The position numbers were made by a program, and so were the translations under genes. Below, one piece after another: positions 56,153 through 64,000 of a stretch of DNA of 64,000 nt; the first letter of the stretch is position 1; each line of letters starts with the position of its first letter. Below the pieces are notes generated by a model, which had not been told where the DNA came from, made no database searches, and worked only from the letters and a program-made list of their open reading frames with translations. The stretch lies in the NCBI RefSeq assembly GCF_001438655.1, contig NZ_JQBR01000001.1, positions 124,001-188,000 of the forward strand, in the 5' to 3' direction. This DNA comes from Pediococcus cellicola (GTDB lineage Bacteria; Bacillota; Bacilli; Lactobacillales; Lactobacillaceae).

Positions 56153-57016
56153 TCAAATTTTTGTATAGTCTTCTAGCCAGGCTAATGCCAATGCTTTTTC
56201 TCCCAGATGTGTGCCAATAACTGGTCCAAAATAACTGATATCAATTGGTAATTCAGGATATTTCGTTTGTAGTCTTTCTTGCCACTTCAAAGCTGCTGGC
56301 TCATCATTAGCATGAATGATGATGGCTCGTAAAGGATAGTTAACCTTTTCTTTACTTTGCTCAAAAAGTGCTTCTACCCTTGCCAACGCTTTCTTTGTTG
56401 AGCGAACTTTTTCAAATGCCACAATTTCATGAGCATCATTAAACGTTAAAATGGGTTTTATTTTTAATAATCCACCAATAAACGCTGAAGCATTTGATAG
56501 TCGACCGCCACGAACAAGATTTTGTAAATCATCAACAATGAAATACTCTCCAAAAGTAGCACGCAACTGATCTAGGCGCTTCAAAATATCCTGTGGCGCT
56601 TGCCCTTCACGAGCCATTCGTGCGGCTTCCAAAGCTAGTACGCCCATTAAACGGACTGTAATTTCAGAATCATAAACATAGATGTTTAAGCCTTCAATTT
56701 CGTCCTTAATGGAATTTAGACTGCTGACAAATCCAGAAATGGTACTTGCTAAATGGATACTAATGACATTTTCATAGCCTTGATCACGCAGATTTTTATA
56801 TAATTCGATCATTTTGCCTAAAGGCGGCTGTGTTGTACTTGGAAAAGATCCTGAAGTACGCAATTTTTGATAGAACTCTTCACTAGTAATATCAATGCCT
56901 TCATCATAACTTTTTCCATCAATCACAACTGGAATTGGAACAACTGTTAAGTTATTATCAGTGATTTCTCTTGTTGTTAAGTAACAGGTACTGTCCGTTA
57001 CGATGGCCGTTTTCAT
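56153..57016 (-). CDS. DegV family fatty-acid-binding protein, second copy
   Basis: This 287-residue DegV-fold protein starts MKTAIVTDSTCYL and has FPSTTQPPLGKMIELY near 57, HLASTISGFVSSL near 82, DDLQNLVRGGRLSNAS near 162 and GPVIGTHLGEKALAL near the end. It differs markedly from the copy at 31247, so it is a paralogue and not a recent duplicate. It probably carries fatty acid for a FakA kinase encoded elsewhere. It is divergent from rqcH. Confidence 0.87.
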   Translation of the reverse strand: MKTAIVTDSTCYLTTREITDNNLTVVPIPVVIDGKSYDEGIDITSEEFYQKLRTSGSFPSTTQPPLGKMIELYKNLRDQGYENVISIHLASTISGFVSSLNSIKDEIEGLNIYVYDSEITVRLMGVLALEAARMAREGQAPQDILKRLDQLRATFGEYFIVDDLQNLVRGGRLSNASAFIGGLLKIKPILTFNDAHEIVAFEKVRSTKKALARVEALFEQSKEKVNYPLRAIIIHANDEPAALKWQERLQTKYPELPIDISYFGPVIGTHLGEKALALAWLEDYTKI

Positions 57017-57124
57017 GTATACACCAACTTTTTAAAATTAATATTTCAATAATAGCACAAAATATGCCATTTTCAAAAATCATTTCCAAGTACTTAGTTT
57101 AGCACATTTTCCTTTGACACTGGT

Positions 57125-57130
57125 ATACTA
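57125..57130 (+). promoter_or_regulatory. Extended -10 promoter of rqcH
   Basis: TATACT is preceded by TGG (extended -10). A TTGACA at 57115-57120 is too close to serve as its -35, so the box relies on the extended element. Confidence 0.45.
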
Positions 57131-57173
57131 GATATTAACAGTTTATTCAAGAAAGAAAGCAGGTTTCCTATCT

Positions 57174-58874
57174 ATGTCCTTTGATGGCTCCTTTACCCAT
57201 GCAATGGTTAATGAATTAAACACCTTATTACAAAGTGGCCGAATTACAAAAATTCATCAACCCTATGAAAACGAAGTAATCATTACTTTTCGTGCCAACC
57301 GAAAAAATTATCCCGTGTTGCTCTCAGCACACCCTAACTATGCACGTGTCCAGATTACAAAAATTCCATATGCCAATCCAGCAACTCCCACTAACTTTGC
57401 CATGATGCTCAGGAAGTATCTAGACGGTGCAATTCTAAATGGCATCCAGCAAGTTGAAAATGATCGTATTATCAACTTTTCGTTTTCTAAACGAAATGAA
57501 TTAGGTGACGTGGAAGAGCTCCTACTAGCAGTTGAAATTATGGGCCGCAGAAGCAACATTGTTTTATTAAATAATTCTACTAAAGTAATCCTTGATACAA
57601 TTAAGCATATTAATGCGGACCAAAACCGTTATCGCCTACTTTTACCAGGAGCGACTTATATTACGCCGCCTAGCCAAGATAAACGTAATCCATTTACAGA
57701 TACTAGCGAGGCTTATGTGACGGCCCAAAACAATTACCCTAATCAAGAAGTATTGGCCAATGAATTGCGTAAAATTTACCAAGGTTTGAATAAAGATACC
57801 AGTTTGGAGTTGGCCCATTATTTGCACCAACATAACAAGCCAGATGCATTTAAATCTTTTTTCGCGCAATTCAACCAAGCTCAACCAACCATCACGACGC
57901 AAAAACGCAAAAGTAATTTTACAGCTTTCCCTTATGCTACGATTGAAGGCACACAGCAACACTTTGAAACCTTAAGTGAGCTTCTTGATGCTTTTTATGT
58001 GGCCAAAGCCCAGCGTGACCGCGTGATTCAAAAGGCAGGTAATCTGGTTCATGTTGTTAAAAATGATTTAAAGAAGAACCGCATCAAAGTAAAAAAACTC
58101 AATCAGACCTTGGTTAACTCTGAAAAAGCAGATGATTATAAAATTAAAGGTGAGATTTTGACCACCTACCTTAACCAGGTGAAACGAGGAATGACCGAAA
58201 TTACGCTACCGAATTACTACGATGAAAATCGCGATATTAAAATTTTACTTTCAAACCAAATTTCACCTTCACAGAATGCACAAAAATATTTTAAGAAATA
58301 TCAAAAGGCCAAAAATGCAGTTCATTACGTTTCTGAACAACTGGCTAAAACAAATCAAGAAATTCAATATCTAGATAACATTATGACTCAAATTGAGTTA
58401 GCCAACCCGCAAGACCTCGACGAGATTCGTGAAGAATTAGAAAAAGAAGGTTATTTGAAAGCCAAACAAACTAAGCGTAAACAAAAGCGCGTACAACCAA
58501 GTAAACCGGAAACCTTTTACTCAACCGATGGTACAAAGATCTCAGTTGGTAAAAATGATACTCAAAACGACCGATTAACTTTAAAAACTGCGAAAAAGAC
58601 TGACATCTGGATGCATACGCAAAAGATTCCTGGATCACACGTTATTATTCACGCTTCTGAGCCATCCGAACAAACGCTGATCCAAGCCGCTACACTGGCA
58701 GCTTATTTTTCGAAAGCTCAAGACTCAGCTCACGTTCCCGTCGATTACGTCCCAGTTAAACGAGTGCACAAACCAAATGGAGCCAAACCTGGCTTTGTCA
58801 TTTACGAAGGACAAACGACATTAATTGTGGATCCGGATGAAAAAATGGTCCAAGAATTACGTGAACAAAATTAA
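57174..58874 (+). CDS. rqcH: Ribosome quality-control factor RqcH (Rqc2/NEMF homologue)
   Basis: This 566-residue protein, often annotated fibronectin-binding protein FbpA, binds split 50S subunits with peptidyl-tRNA and directs alanine tailing. The NFACT-N domain (1-170) has Asp97-Arg98 (ENDRIINF), the same positions as the essential pair of Bacillus subtilis RqcH. A helix-hairpin region and a long coiled coil (about 275-440) follow, then the NFACT-R domain (about 455-555, NDRLTLKTAKKTDIWMHTQ and PGSHVII). The ribosome site is weak. Confidence 0.92.
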   Translation: MSFDGSFTHAMVNELNTLLQSGRITKIHQPYENEVIITFRANRKNYPVLLSAHPNYARVQITKIPYANPATPTNFAMMLRKYLDGAILNGIQQVENDRIINFSFSKRNELGDVEELLLAVEIMGRRSNIVLLNNSTKVILDTIKHINADQNRYRLLLPGATYITPPSQDKRNPFTDTSEAYVTAQNNYPNQEVLANELRKIYQGLNKDTSLELAHYLHQHNKPDAFKSFFAQFNQAQPTITTQKRKSNFTAFPYATIEGTQQHFETLSELLDAFYVAKAQRDRVIQKAGNLVHVVKNDLKKNRIKVKKLNQTLVNSEKADDYKIKGEILTTYLNQVKRGMTEITLPNYYDENRDIKILLSNQISPSQNAQKYFKKYQKAKNAVHYVSEQLAKTNQEIQYLDNIMTQIELANPQDLDEIREELEKEGYLKAKQTKRKQKRVQPSKPETFYSTDGTKISVGKNDTQNDRLTLKTAKKTDIWMHTQKIPGSHVIIHASEPSEQTLIQAATLAAYFSKAQDSAHVPVDYVPVKRVHKPNGAKPGFVIYEGQTTLIVDPDEKMVQELREQN

Positions 58875-58879
58875 ATAAA

Positions 58880-58929
58880 CACAAAATAAGTCGCCAAGTT
58901 AAGTATCAAACTTGGCGACTTATTTTGTG
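58880..58929. terminator. Strong bidirectional terminator between rqcH and the CarB-like gene
   Basis: A 20-bp near-perfect stem with arms ATAAGTCGCCAAGTT and AACTTGGCGACTTAT (inner part), A/T-rich at both ends, can stop converging transcripts on both strands. Confidence 0.92.
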
Positions 58930-58941
58930 AATTCATAAATA

Positions 58942-61401
58942 TTATTTTTCTGAAATCTTAGCTCCAATTGCCAACGAGAAGGGTGGATTCTGTGGAGATT
59001 CAATCTCTAACTGCTCATAAGGAAAAACATGCTCAAGCGTTAATTGTCTATCTTGCACAGGATTAATGGTCTTAACCGCTGCGTCATCTAGACGGTTAAA
59101 TACCAATCTAATTAAATCAGCTGTTAAATCATGGTTTAACGCATATGTCATAAACGGAATATCTTGAATAGCAAGGGGCGTAATGCCCGTCACAACCAGG
59201 TGTGAACCCTCTTGTTTAAACATAACTTGATAAATGCCATCCTGTTGTTTTTGAATTTCACTTTGTGTGATGTGCTGAATTTTTTGTGTAATTTGGCCCC
59301 CAACGGATGATGGGAAATGCAGGCTGGCGTCCTCCGCCGTATAAAAACAACCCAAATTAAAAACCTGCGTGTTTACCTTCTCTGCCACAACTAAGTACTG
59401 AGATTCCACATTTTCAGCCCGCGAAGTTCGTGATAACGGTAACTGCGTAATTTCAATTCCTGCCTCAATTAAGTCAGTCACAATTTGCCATTTTCCTTGT
59501 GCGATCACATAATCGGGTTGTTCACTGTTGATAATGTTTAAACAGTTTTCAACAGTCAATGGCTCCAAATAAAGCTTATCTGCCATCCGCGGTAAGATAG
59601 AAACCGCACTCGGATTATTATTAATCAAAATCGTTTCAAATCCTAGTTCTTGACAAGTTTTAATTGCACGAATGGTCACGTATTCAGCCGCCGAATTGGT
59701 TCCAACCTGGTTATTCGCTGTGCCTAAAATGAAGGCTTTCGGTCGTTCACTGATCTGAGATTCGTTCTCGGTCTCAAACGTTGTGTAGTAACTTCTATTA
59801 TTATACGGAAATTCCCCTGCAGTCGGTTCAATACCTTTAAATGTGGGTTGAATATGATTTTTCTCTCGAAATTCACGTACCTTTTTATCAGAACATTTCC
59901 ACAGACGCGCAATCTGTGAGTCTCCATACCCATAGTATTTTGCATTTTTCAAAACGTTGATATCAAAAAAGTTTTTTCGCAAATTCTTTTCAATTTGCAC
60001 AATATGAATTAGTTTATAAAAATAAAACGCATCAATTTTCGTCAACTCTGACAGCTCTTCAACTTGATAACCACGGCGAATTGCTTCAAGCAAATAAAAA
60101 ATCTCTCCTGCTGTAGGGTGCACTAAAACGTTTATCAATTGACCTTCATTCAAACGCGACTCATCTAAAGCTGCCTGTTCAGAAGTGGTTGCGGAGTCAA
60201 CTGACCGAACAGCTTTTAAAAGAGCTTCCTCTGTACTGCGGCCAAACGCAATAACTGCCCCTGTTGATTTCATCTGTGTATCTAGCTCTTGACTTGCATT
60301 GGCAAAACTTGCAAATGAAAATGTTGGAAAACGGACCGCAATATGATCCAGTGTGGGTTCAATGAGCGCTAAAGAATCATGCTGCCTAAGCCCCGGAATC
60401 TTAATATTTCTGAGATTGTGTCCTAGATTAATCTGAGTACTTACCAGTGCTAACGGATAGCCAGTTGCCCGTGCAGCAAAAGCTGTTGTTCGATCAAAAT
60501 AAGGATTCACACGAATAACAAAGTAGTTTCCCGTTGCTTGATTTAATGCAAACTGAACATGGCAAACGCCACGAACTTTAAATTCCTGTGCAATTCTAAG
60601 TGCCGAGGAACGAATAGCCTGAAATTCCTGGTCTGTCAACGTTTGAGTTGGTGTGAAAACAATGGAATCTCCAGCATGTACGCCAACCGGGTTAAAGTCT
60701 TCCGCAGCGCAGATGAGCATTCTAGTATTTTCATTGTCCCGCACCACCGTGGCTTCAATTTCTTTAAAACCCACAATGCTTTTTTCAACTGCCACTTGAT
60801 GTGTTGTCGAAATTCGAAATGCTGATGCCAAAAGTTGTTTTAACTGATGCTCATTTTCACAACGTAACCGATTTGAATTGCTGATTGCCGCAACAGGTTT
60901 GATAATTACTGGATATCCAATTTTGTGAACAAACTTTAAAACTTCTTTTGTATCTCCCAAAATACTGGTAGGGATATATGGCTCATGAATGTTTTGTAAA
61001 ATTCGATTTAAGTTCTCTGGGTTTTGGGTATTTGCAATGGTACGTAAACTAATTCCCAAAAGTCGAATGTTCAGTTCCTCAAAAATGCCGGCTTCATCTA
61101 ATTGATGTAAAACCTGAAGCACCGGCGCGCCACCAAGTGTGGGTACAATACCGTCAAATTCATGCGTTCGCAAAACTTTGATTAGTGCGTTTGCGTTCAA
61201 CTGACTGATAATAAAATGCTGCTCATCAAGGTAACTCCCCGCTACTGAATTTGCATTGTTACTTACAAGTGAAACTTCTTTACCATTTGCTTGTAATTCT
61301 TGGATCGTTTGCAATGTTGCGGTTTCCAGTTCCGTATCAACGCCGATTTCGTTGGGTCCCGAACCAATAATTAATATTTTTTGTAACTTTGTGCGTGCCA
61401 T
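58942..61401 (-). CDS. Degenerate carbamoyl-phosphate synthase large-subunit-like protein
   Basis: This 819-residue protein is clearly derived from CarB (about 1060 residues). Seen: first pre-ATP-grasp domain (KILIIGSGP near 8), ATP-grasp 1 with NPVGVHAGDSIVFTPTQTLTD (236-257), oligomerisation domain (about 400-550, ELTKIDAFYF, STYEEENES-like TTFETENES) and second pre-ATP-grasp domain (555-650). Lost: the glycine-rich ATP loop (now AAISNSN, 171-177), the metal-ligand Glu of IEVNPR (now IRVNPY, Arg297), most of ATP-grasp 2 (only a remnant near 721-770), and the C-terminal allosteric domain. The frame is otherwise open and has a ribosome site TGGAGCGG three codons before ATG. It cannot make carbamoyl phosphate; a structural or sensing role is inferred. 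carA* ends three bases upstream. Confidence 0.85.
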   Translation of the reverse strand: MARTKLQKILIIGSGPNEIGVDTELETATLQTIQELQANGKEVSLVSNNANSVAGSYLDEQHFIISQLNANALIKVLRTHEFDGIVPTLGGAPVLQVLHQLDEAGIFEELNIRLLGISLRTIANTQNPENLNRILQNIHEPYIPTSILGDTKEVLKFVHKIGYPVIIKPVAAISNSNRLRCENEHQLKQLLASAFRISTTHQVAVEKSIVGFKEIEATVVRDNENTRMLICAAEDFNPVGVHAGDSIVFTPTQTLTDQEFQAIRSSALRIAQEFKVRGVCHVQFALNQATGNYFVIRVNPYFDRTTAFAARATGYPLALVSTQINLGHNLRNIKIPGLRQHDSLALIEPTLDHIAVRFPTFSFASFANASQELDTQMKSTGAVIAFGRSTEEALLKAVRSVDSATTSEQAALDESRLNEGQLINVLVHPTAGEIFYLLEAIRRGYQVEELSELTKIDAFYFYKLIHIVQIEKNLRKNFFDINVLKNAKYYGYGDSQIARLWKCSDKKVREFREKNHIQPTFKGIEPTAGEFPYNNRSYYTTFETENESQISERPKAFILGTANNQVGTNSAAEYVTIRAIKTCQELGFETILINNNPSAVSILPRMADKLYLEPLTVENCLNIINSEQPDYVIAQGKWQIVTDLIEAGIEITQLPLSRTSRAENVESQYLVVAEKVNTQVFNLGCFYTAEDASLHFPSSVGGQITQKIQHITQSEIQKQQDGIYQVMFKQEGSHLVVTGITPLAIQDIPFMTYALNHDLTADLIRLVFNRLDDAAVKTINPVQDRQLTLEHVFPYEQLEIESPQNPPFSLAIGAKISEK

Positions 61402-61404
61402 GTT

Positions 61405-62487
61405 TTACCGCTCCATTCGAGTAGTCATAATTTCAACGAATTCATCAAATAGTTCTGAACTTTCTAAGGGACCAGGAGCGCCATCCGGAAAGAATTGAAC
61501 ACTAAAAGCTGGATAATCTCGATGCCGTAATCCCTGAACGGATTGATCAACCAAATCAATGTGTGTCGTCAGCATTTTATTACGGTCAATCGACGCACGG
61601 TCAACCGTATATCCTTGCCCTTGTGAAGCATAAAAGATTTCATCCGTAATAATAGAAAGAATGGGATGATTATCACCATGATGCTCAAACTGAAGGGGCT
61701 TTACCTTTGCCCCGTTGGCCATTGCAAATAGCTCATGTCCAAGACCGATCGCAAACATCGGAATTCGTTGCTCCACTTCTGCAATCATGGTAGTTAAAGA
61801 TTGCGGCAAATCCTCCGGGCTTCCGGGTCCAGTAGATAAAATTACCCCATCTGGATCCAGATCGAAAATTTGGTCAGCCGTACATGAATATGGTAACACC
61901 GTTACATTACAGTTTCGCTGACTTAATTGCCGTAAAATACCGTGTTTTAGTCCTAAATCAACTACAACTACGTTTAACCCCGTTCCTGGATTCGGATAAG
62001 CTTTCGGCGTTGAAACTTGATTGACTTGCTGATTCGTTAACACAATTGCATTGAGTTGATCAAAAGCATGTGCTAAGTCCTTCACTGGATCTACAATACT
62101 TCCCTTGACAGTTCCTTTTGCTCGTAGTTTGTGAATGAGTGCTCGCGTGTCAATGCCACTAATTCCGGGGATGTTTTGAATCTTTAAGAACTCGTCTAAT
62201 GAAAGGCGTCGCTGTCGATTAGTAGAAACATCAGCTACATCGCGAACAATAACCCCTTTGCAAGTGGGCTCGATTGATTCATAACTAGCACGATCAATAC
62301 CGTAGCCACCAATTGAAGGCTGTGAGAAAACAATAATTTGGTTATGATAAATTTGATTTGTAATAATCTGTTGATACCCAGTCGCACTCGTGTTAAAGAC
62401 GACTTCACCAAATGTTGTTGCCGGAGATCCAAAGGCTTGGCCACGATAGACTGTCCCATCATCTAAAATTAAATATCGTTCACTCAT
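61405..62487 (-). CDS. Catalytically dead carbamoyl-phosphate synthase small-subunit-like protein
   Basis: This 360-residue protein has the full length and fold signatures of CarA: LILDDGTVYRGQAFG near 6, the GIDTRALIHKLRAKG segment near 111, and a class I glutamine amidotransferase domain (172-355). All three triad positions are changed: CLGHQ is GLGHE (Cys to Gly248), QYHPEA is QFFPDG (His to Phe333, Glu to Asp335), and SQNHG is SQGQG. Glutamine cannot be hydrolysed by the usual mechanism. ATG 62487 follows GAGGTGAGGA; the frame start at 62496 lies inside that site. It is 18 bases behind pyrR and three bases before the CarB-like gene. Confidence 0.87.
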   Translation of the reverse strand: MSERYLILDDGTVYRGQAFGSPATTFGEVVFNTSATGYQQIITNQIYHNQIIVFSQPSIGGYGIDRASYESIEPTCKGVIVRDVADVSTNRQRRLSLDEFLKIQNIPGISGIDTRALIHKLRAKGTVKGSIVDPVKDLAHAFDQLNAIVLTNQQVNQVSTPKAYPNPGTGLNVVVVDLGLKHGILRQLSQRNCNVTVLPYSCTADQIFDLDPDGVILSTGPGSPEDLPQSLTTMIAEVEQRIPMFAIGLGHELFAMANGAKVKPLQFEHHGDNHPILSIITDEIFYASQGQGYTVDRASIDRNKMLTTHIDLVDQSVQGLRHRDYPAFSVQFFPDGAPGPLESSELFDEFVEIMTTRMER

Positions 62488-62505
62488 GGTCCTCACCTCA
62501 TTTGA

Positions 62506-63138
<633 letters not shown>

Positions 63139-63154
63139 TTAATATGCCCTAACT

Positions 63155-64000
63155 TTAACCATGTTCAGATTGCGTGTCAAGCCATTTTAAAATCTTTGTA
63201 AAGACTTCAGGGAGTGGCGCTTTAAACTCAAGATATTCACCAGTTCTAGGTTGTTTAAATCCTAAAACACTGGCGTGAAGGAATTGACCATTTCCTTTTA
63301 AGGTCTTCTTAGGACCATATAAAGGATCACCCGCTACGGGATGACCGATATATTTTAAATGCACACGAATTTGATGCGTTCTGCCAGTTTCAAGTTGGCA
63401 TTGAATTAAGGTGTACGTGCCGTACCGCTTCAACACTTTAAAATGAGTCACAGCTGGTCGGCCTTCTGAAATAACAGCTTGTTTTTTTCGATCTTTAGGC
63501 GAGCGACCAATCGGCGCATCAATTGTGCCTTCATTTTCTTTAATATTTCCATGGACCAACGCAATATACAGCCTCGTATTTGTTTTAGCTTTCAACTGAG
63601 CCGATAAACTTTGCTGTGCTTGGTCATTTTTTGCCACCATTAAAAGCCCAGAAGTATCTTTATCAATTCGATGGACAATTCCAGGACGGATACTTCCATT
63701 GATAGTCGAAAGGGGACTATGATACAGCAGCGCATTAACTAAAGTATGATTGGGATGCCCTGGGGCGGGATGTACTACCATGCCTTGTGGTTTATTGACA
63801 ACAATCACATCTTCATCCTCGTAGACAATATCTAATGGTATATCCTCTGCTTCCAAGGCAATAGGTTGTTTTTCTTCATCCTGTACTTCTACTTTATCTC
63901 CAGGCTTCACACGGTATTTAGTTTTAACTGCCTGAGAATTCACTAAAATATGCTCATTTTTGATCAGCCCTTGAATATGAGAACGCGTTAGATCTGGAAA
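63155..64000 (-). CDS. rluD: RluD-type 23S rRNA pseudouridine synthase (N-terminus beyond the right edge)
   Basis: At least 281 residues are visible. The frame runs off the window, and its first visible residues (FPDLTRSHIQGLIKN, then ILVNSQAVKTKYRVKPGD) belong to an S4 RNA-binding domain. The catalytic domain has VVNKPQGMVVHPAPGH, the active-site HRIDKDTSGLLMVAKN and TGRTHQIRVHLKYIGHPV. It modifies uridines of 23S rRNA helix 69 or a related site. It sits just upstream of pyrR, as in other lactobacilli, with a gap of 112 bases. Confidence 0.92.
   Translation of the reverse strand, partial: FPDLTRSHIQGLIKNEHILVNSQAVKTKYRVKPGDKVEVQDEEKQPIALEAEDIPLDIVYEDEDVIVVNKPQGMVVHPAPGHPNHTLVNALLYHSPLSTINGSIRPGIVHRIDKDTSGLLMVAKNDQAQQSLSAQLKAKTNTRLYIALVHGNIKENEGTIDAPIGRSPKDRKKQAVISEGRPAVTHFKVLKRYGTYTLIQCQLETGRTHQIRVHLKYIGHPVAGDPLYGPKKTLKGNGQFLHASVLGFKQPRTGEYLEFKAPLPEVFTKILKWLDTQSEHG

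Noticed and set aside
58942-61401. CarB shortening as a sequencing frameshift
   Set aside because: The frame is continuous through both domain junctions, and no leftover ATP-grasp 2 coding sequence is seen in another frame nearby.
58942-62487. carA/carB pair as ordinary functional carbamoyl-phosphate synthase
   Set aside because: All amidotransferase triad positions and key ATP-grasp residues are changed, and about 240 residues of CarB are missing, so the routine annotation would mislead.

Overview
The window is a gene-dense, AT-rich stretch of chromosome from a low-GC Gram-positive bacterium, almost certainly a member of the Lactobacillaceae. The grounds are the gene order (dnaE-pfkA-pyk, xerD-ribT-scpA-scpB-rluB, cmk-rpsA-der-hup, cca-abcF-thyA-dfrA-degV, topA-xerC-hslV-hslU, plsY | parE-parC), a 316-residue Lactobacillus casei-type thymidylate synthase, a nucleoside deoxyribosyltransferase, strong AGGAGG-type ribosome sites and several TTG starts. 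6-phosphofructokinase points to a glycolytic (homofermentative or facultative) sugar metabolism. I cannot name the genus from sequence alone. No rRNA, intact tRNA, insertion sequence, prophage or CRISPR array was seen.

Layout. 1-384: end of an unknown minus-strand gene, a tRNA-Ser-like remnant and alternative hairpins; the dnaG-rpoD pair that commonly precedes trmK in Bacillota is absent. 385-4522: trmK, nif3-like, clpB. 4621-4800: a small DUF2929 membrane protein gene on the minus strand, divergent from dnaE. 4937-11209: dnaE, pfkA, pyk. 11303-24484: DUF441, cvfB, xerD, ribT, scpA, scpB, rluB, ypbB-like, recQ, LysM protein, cmk, rpsA, der, hup and a TPR protein (recombination, chromosome segregation, translation). 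24556-37986: acetyltransferase-like, ndt, yitT (minus), cca, ABC-F, thyA, dfrA, degV, ypmR/ypmS/yozE-like, ctp, rbgA, rnhB, dprA. 38038-44010: topA, xerC, hslV, hslU, lacX-like epimerase. 44070-49348: plsY (minus) divergent from parE-parC. 49478-52548: LysR regulator, ppaC, msrB, msrA. 52583-64000 is mostly minus strand: a Ser-rich membrane protein, rnjA, degV, then plus-strand rqcH, then a minus-strand operon rluD-pyrR-carA*-carB*.

The main discovery candidate is at the right end. Directly behind an apparently intact pyrR lie two uninterrupted genes that are clearly carbamoyl-phosphate synthase subunits by sequence but have lost catalysis. The CarA-like protein lacks the nucleophile Cys (now Gly248), the catalytic His (now Phe333) and the catalytic Glu (now Asp335). 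The CarB-like protein has lost the glycine-rich ATP loop and a metal-ligand Glu (now Arg297) in its first ATP-grasp, has an in-frame deletion of most of the second ATP-grasp, and lacks the C-terminal allosteric domain, yet keeps the oligomerisation domain and 819 open codons. This looks like a pseudoenzyme pair kept for another role, perhaps regulatory, with PyrR.

Smaller points of interest: a hairpin between topA and xerC that sequesters the xerC ribosome site only in transcripts coming from topA, because a local promoter would start RNA inside the hairpin; a strong internal ribosome site for a short ClpB; a GNRA-capped hairpin before pyrR; an HslV with a CodW-like N-terminal extension; and an uncharacterised membrane protein with a long Ser/Asn tail.
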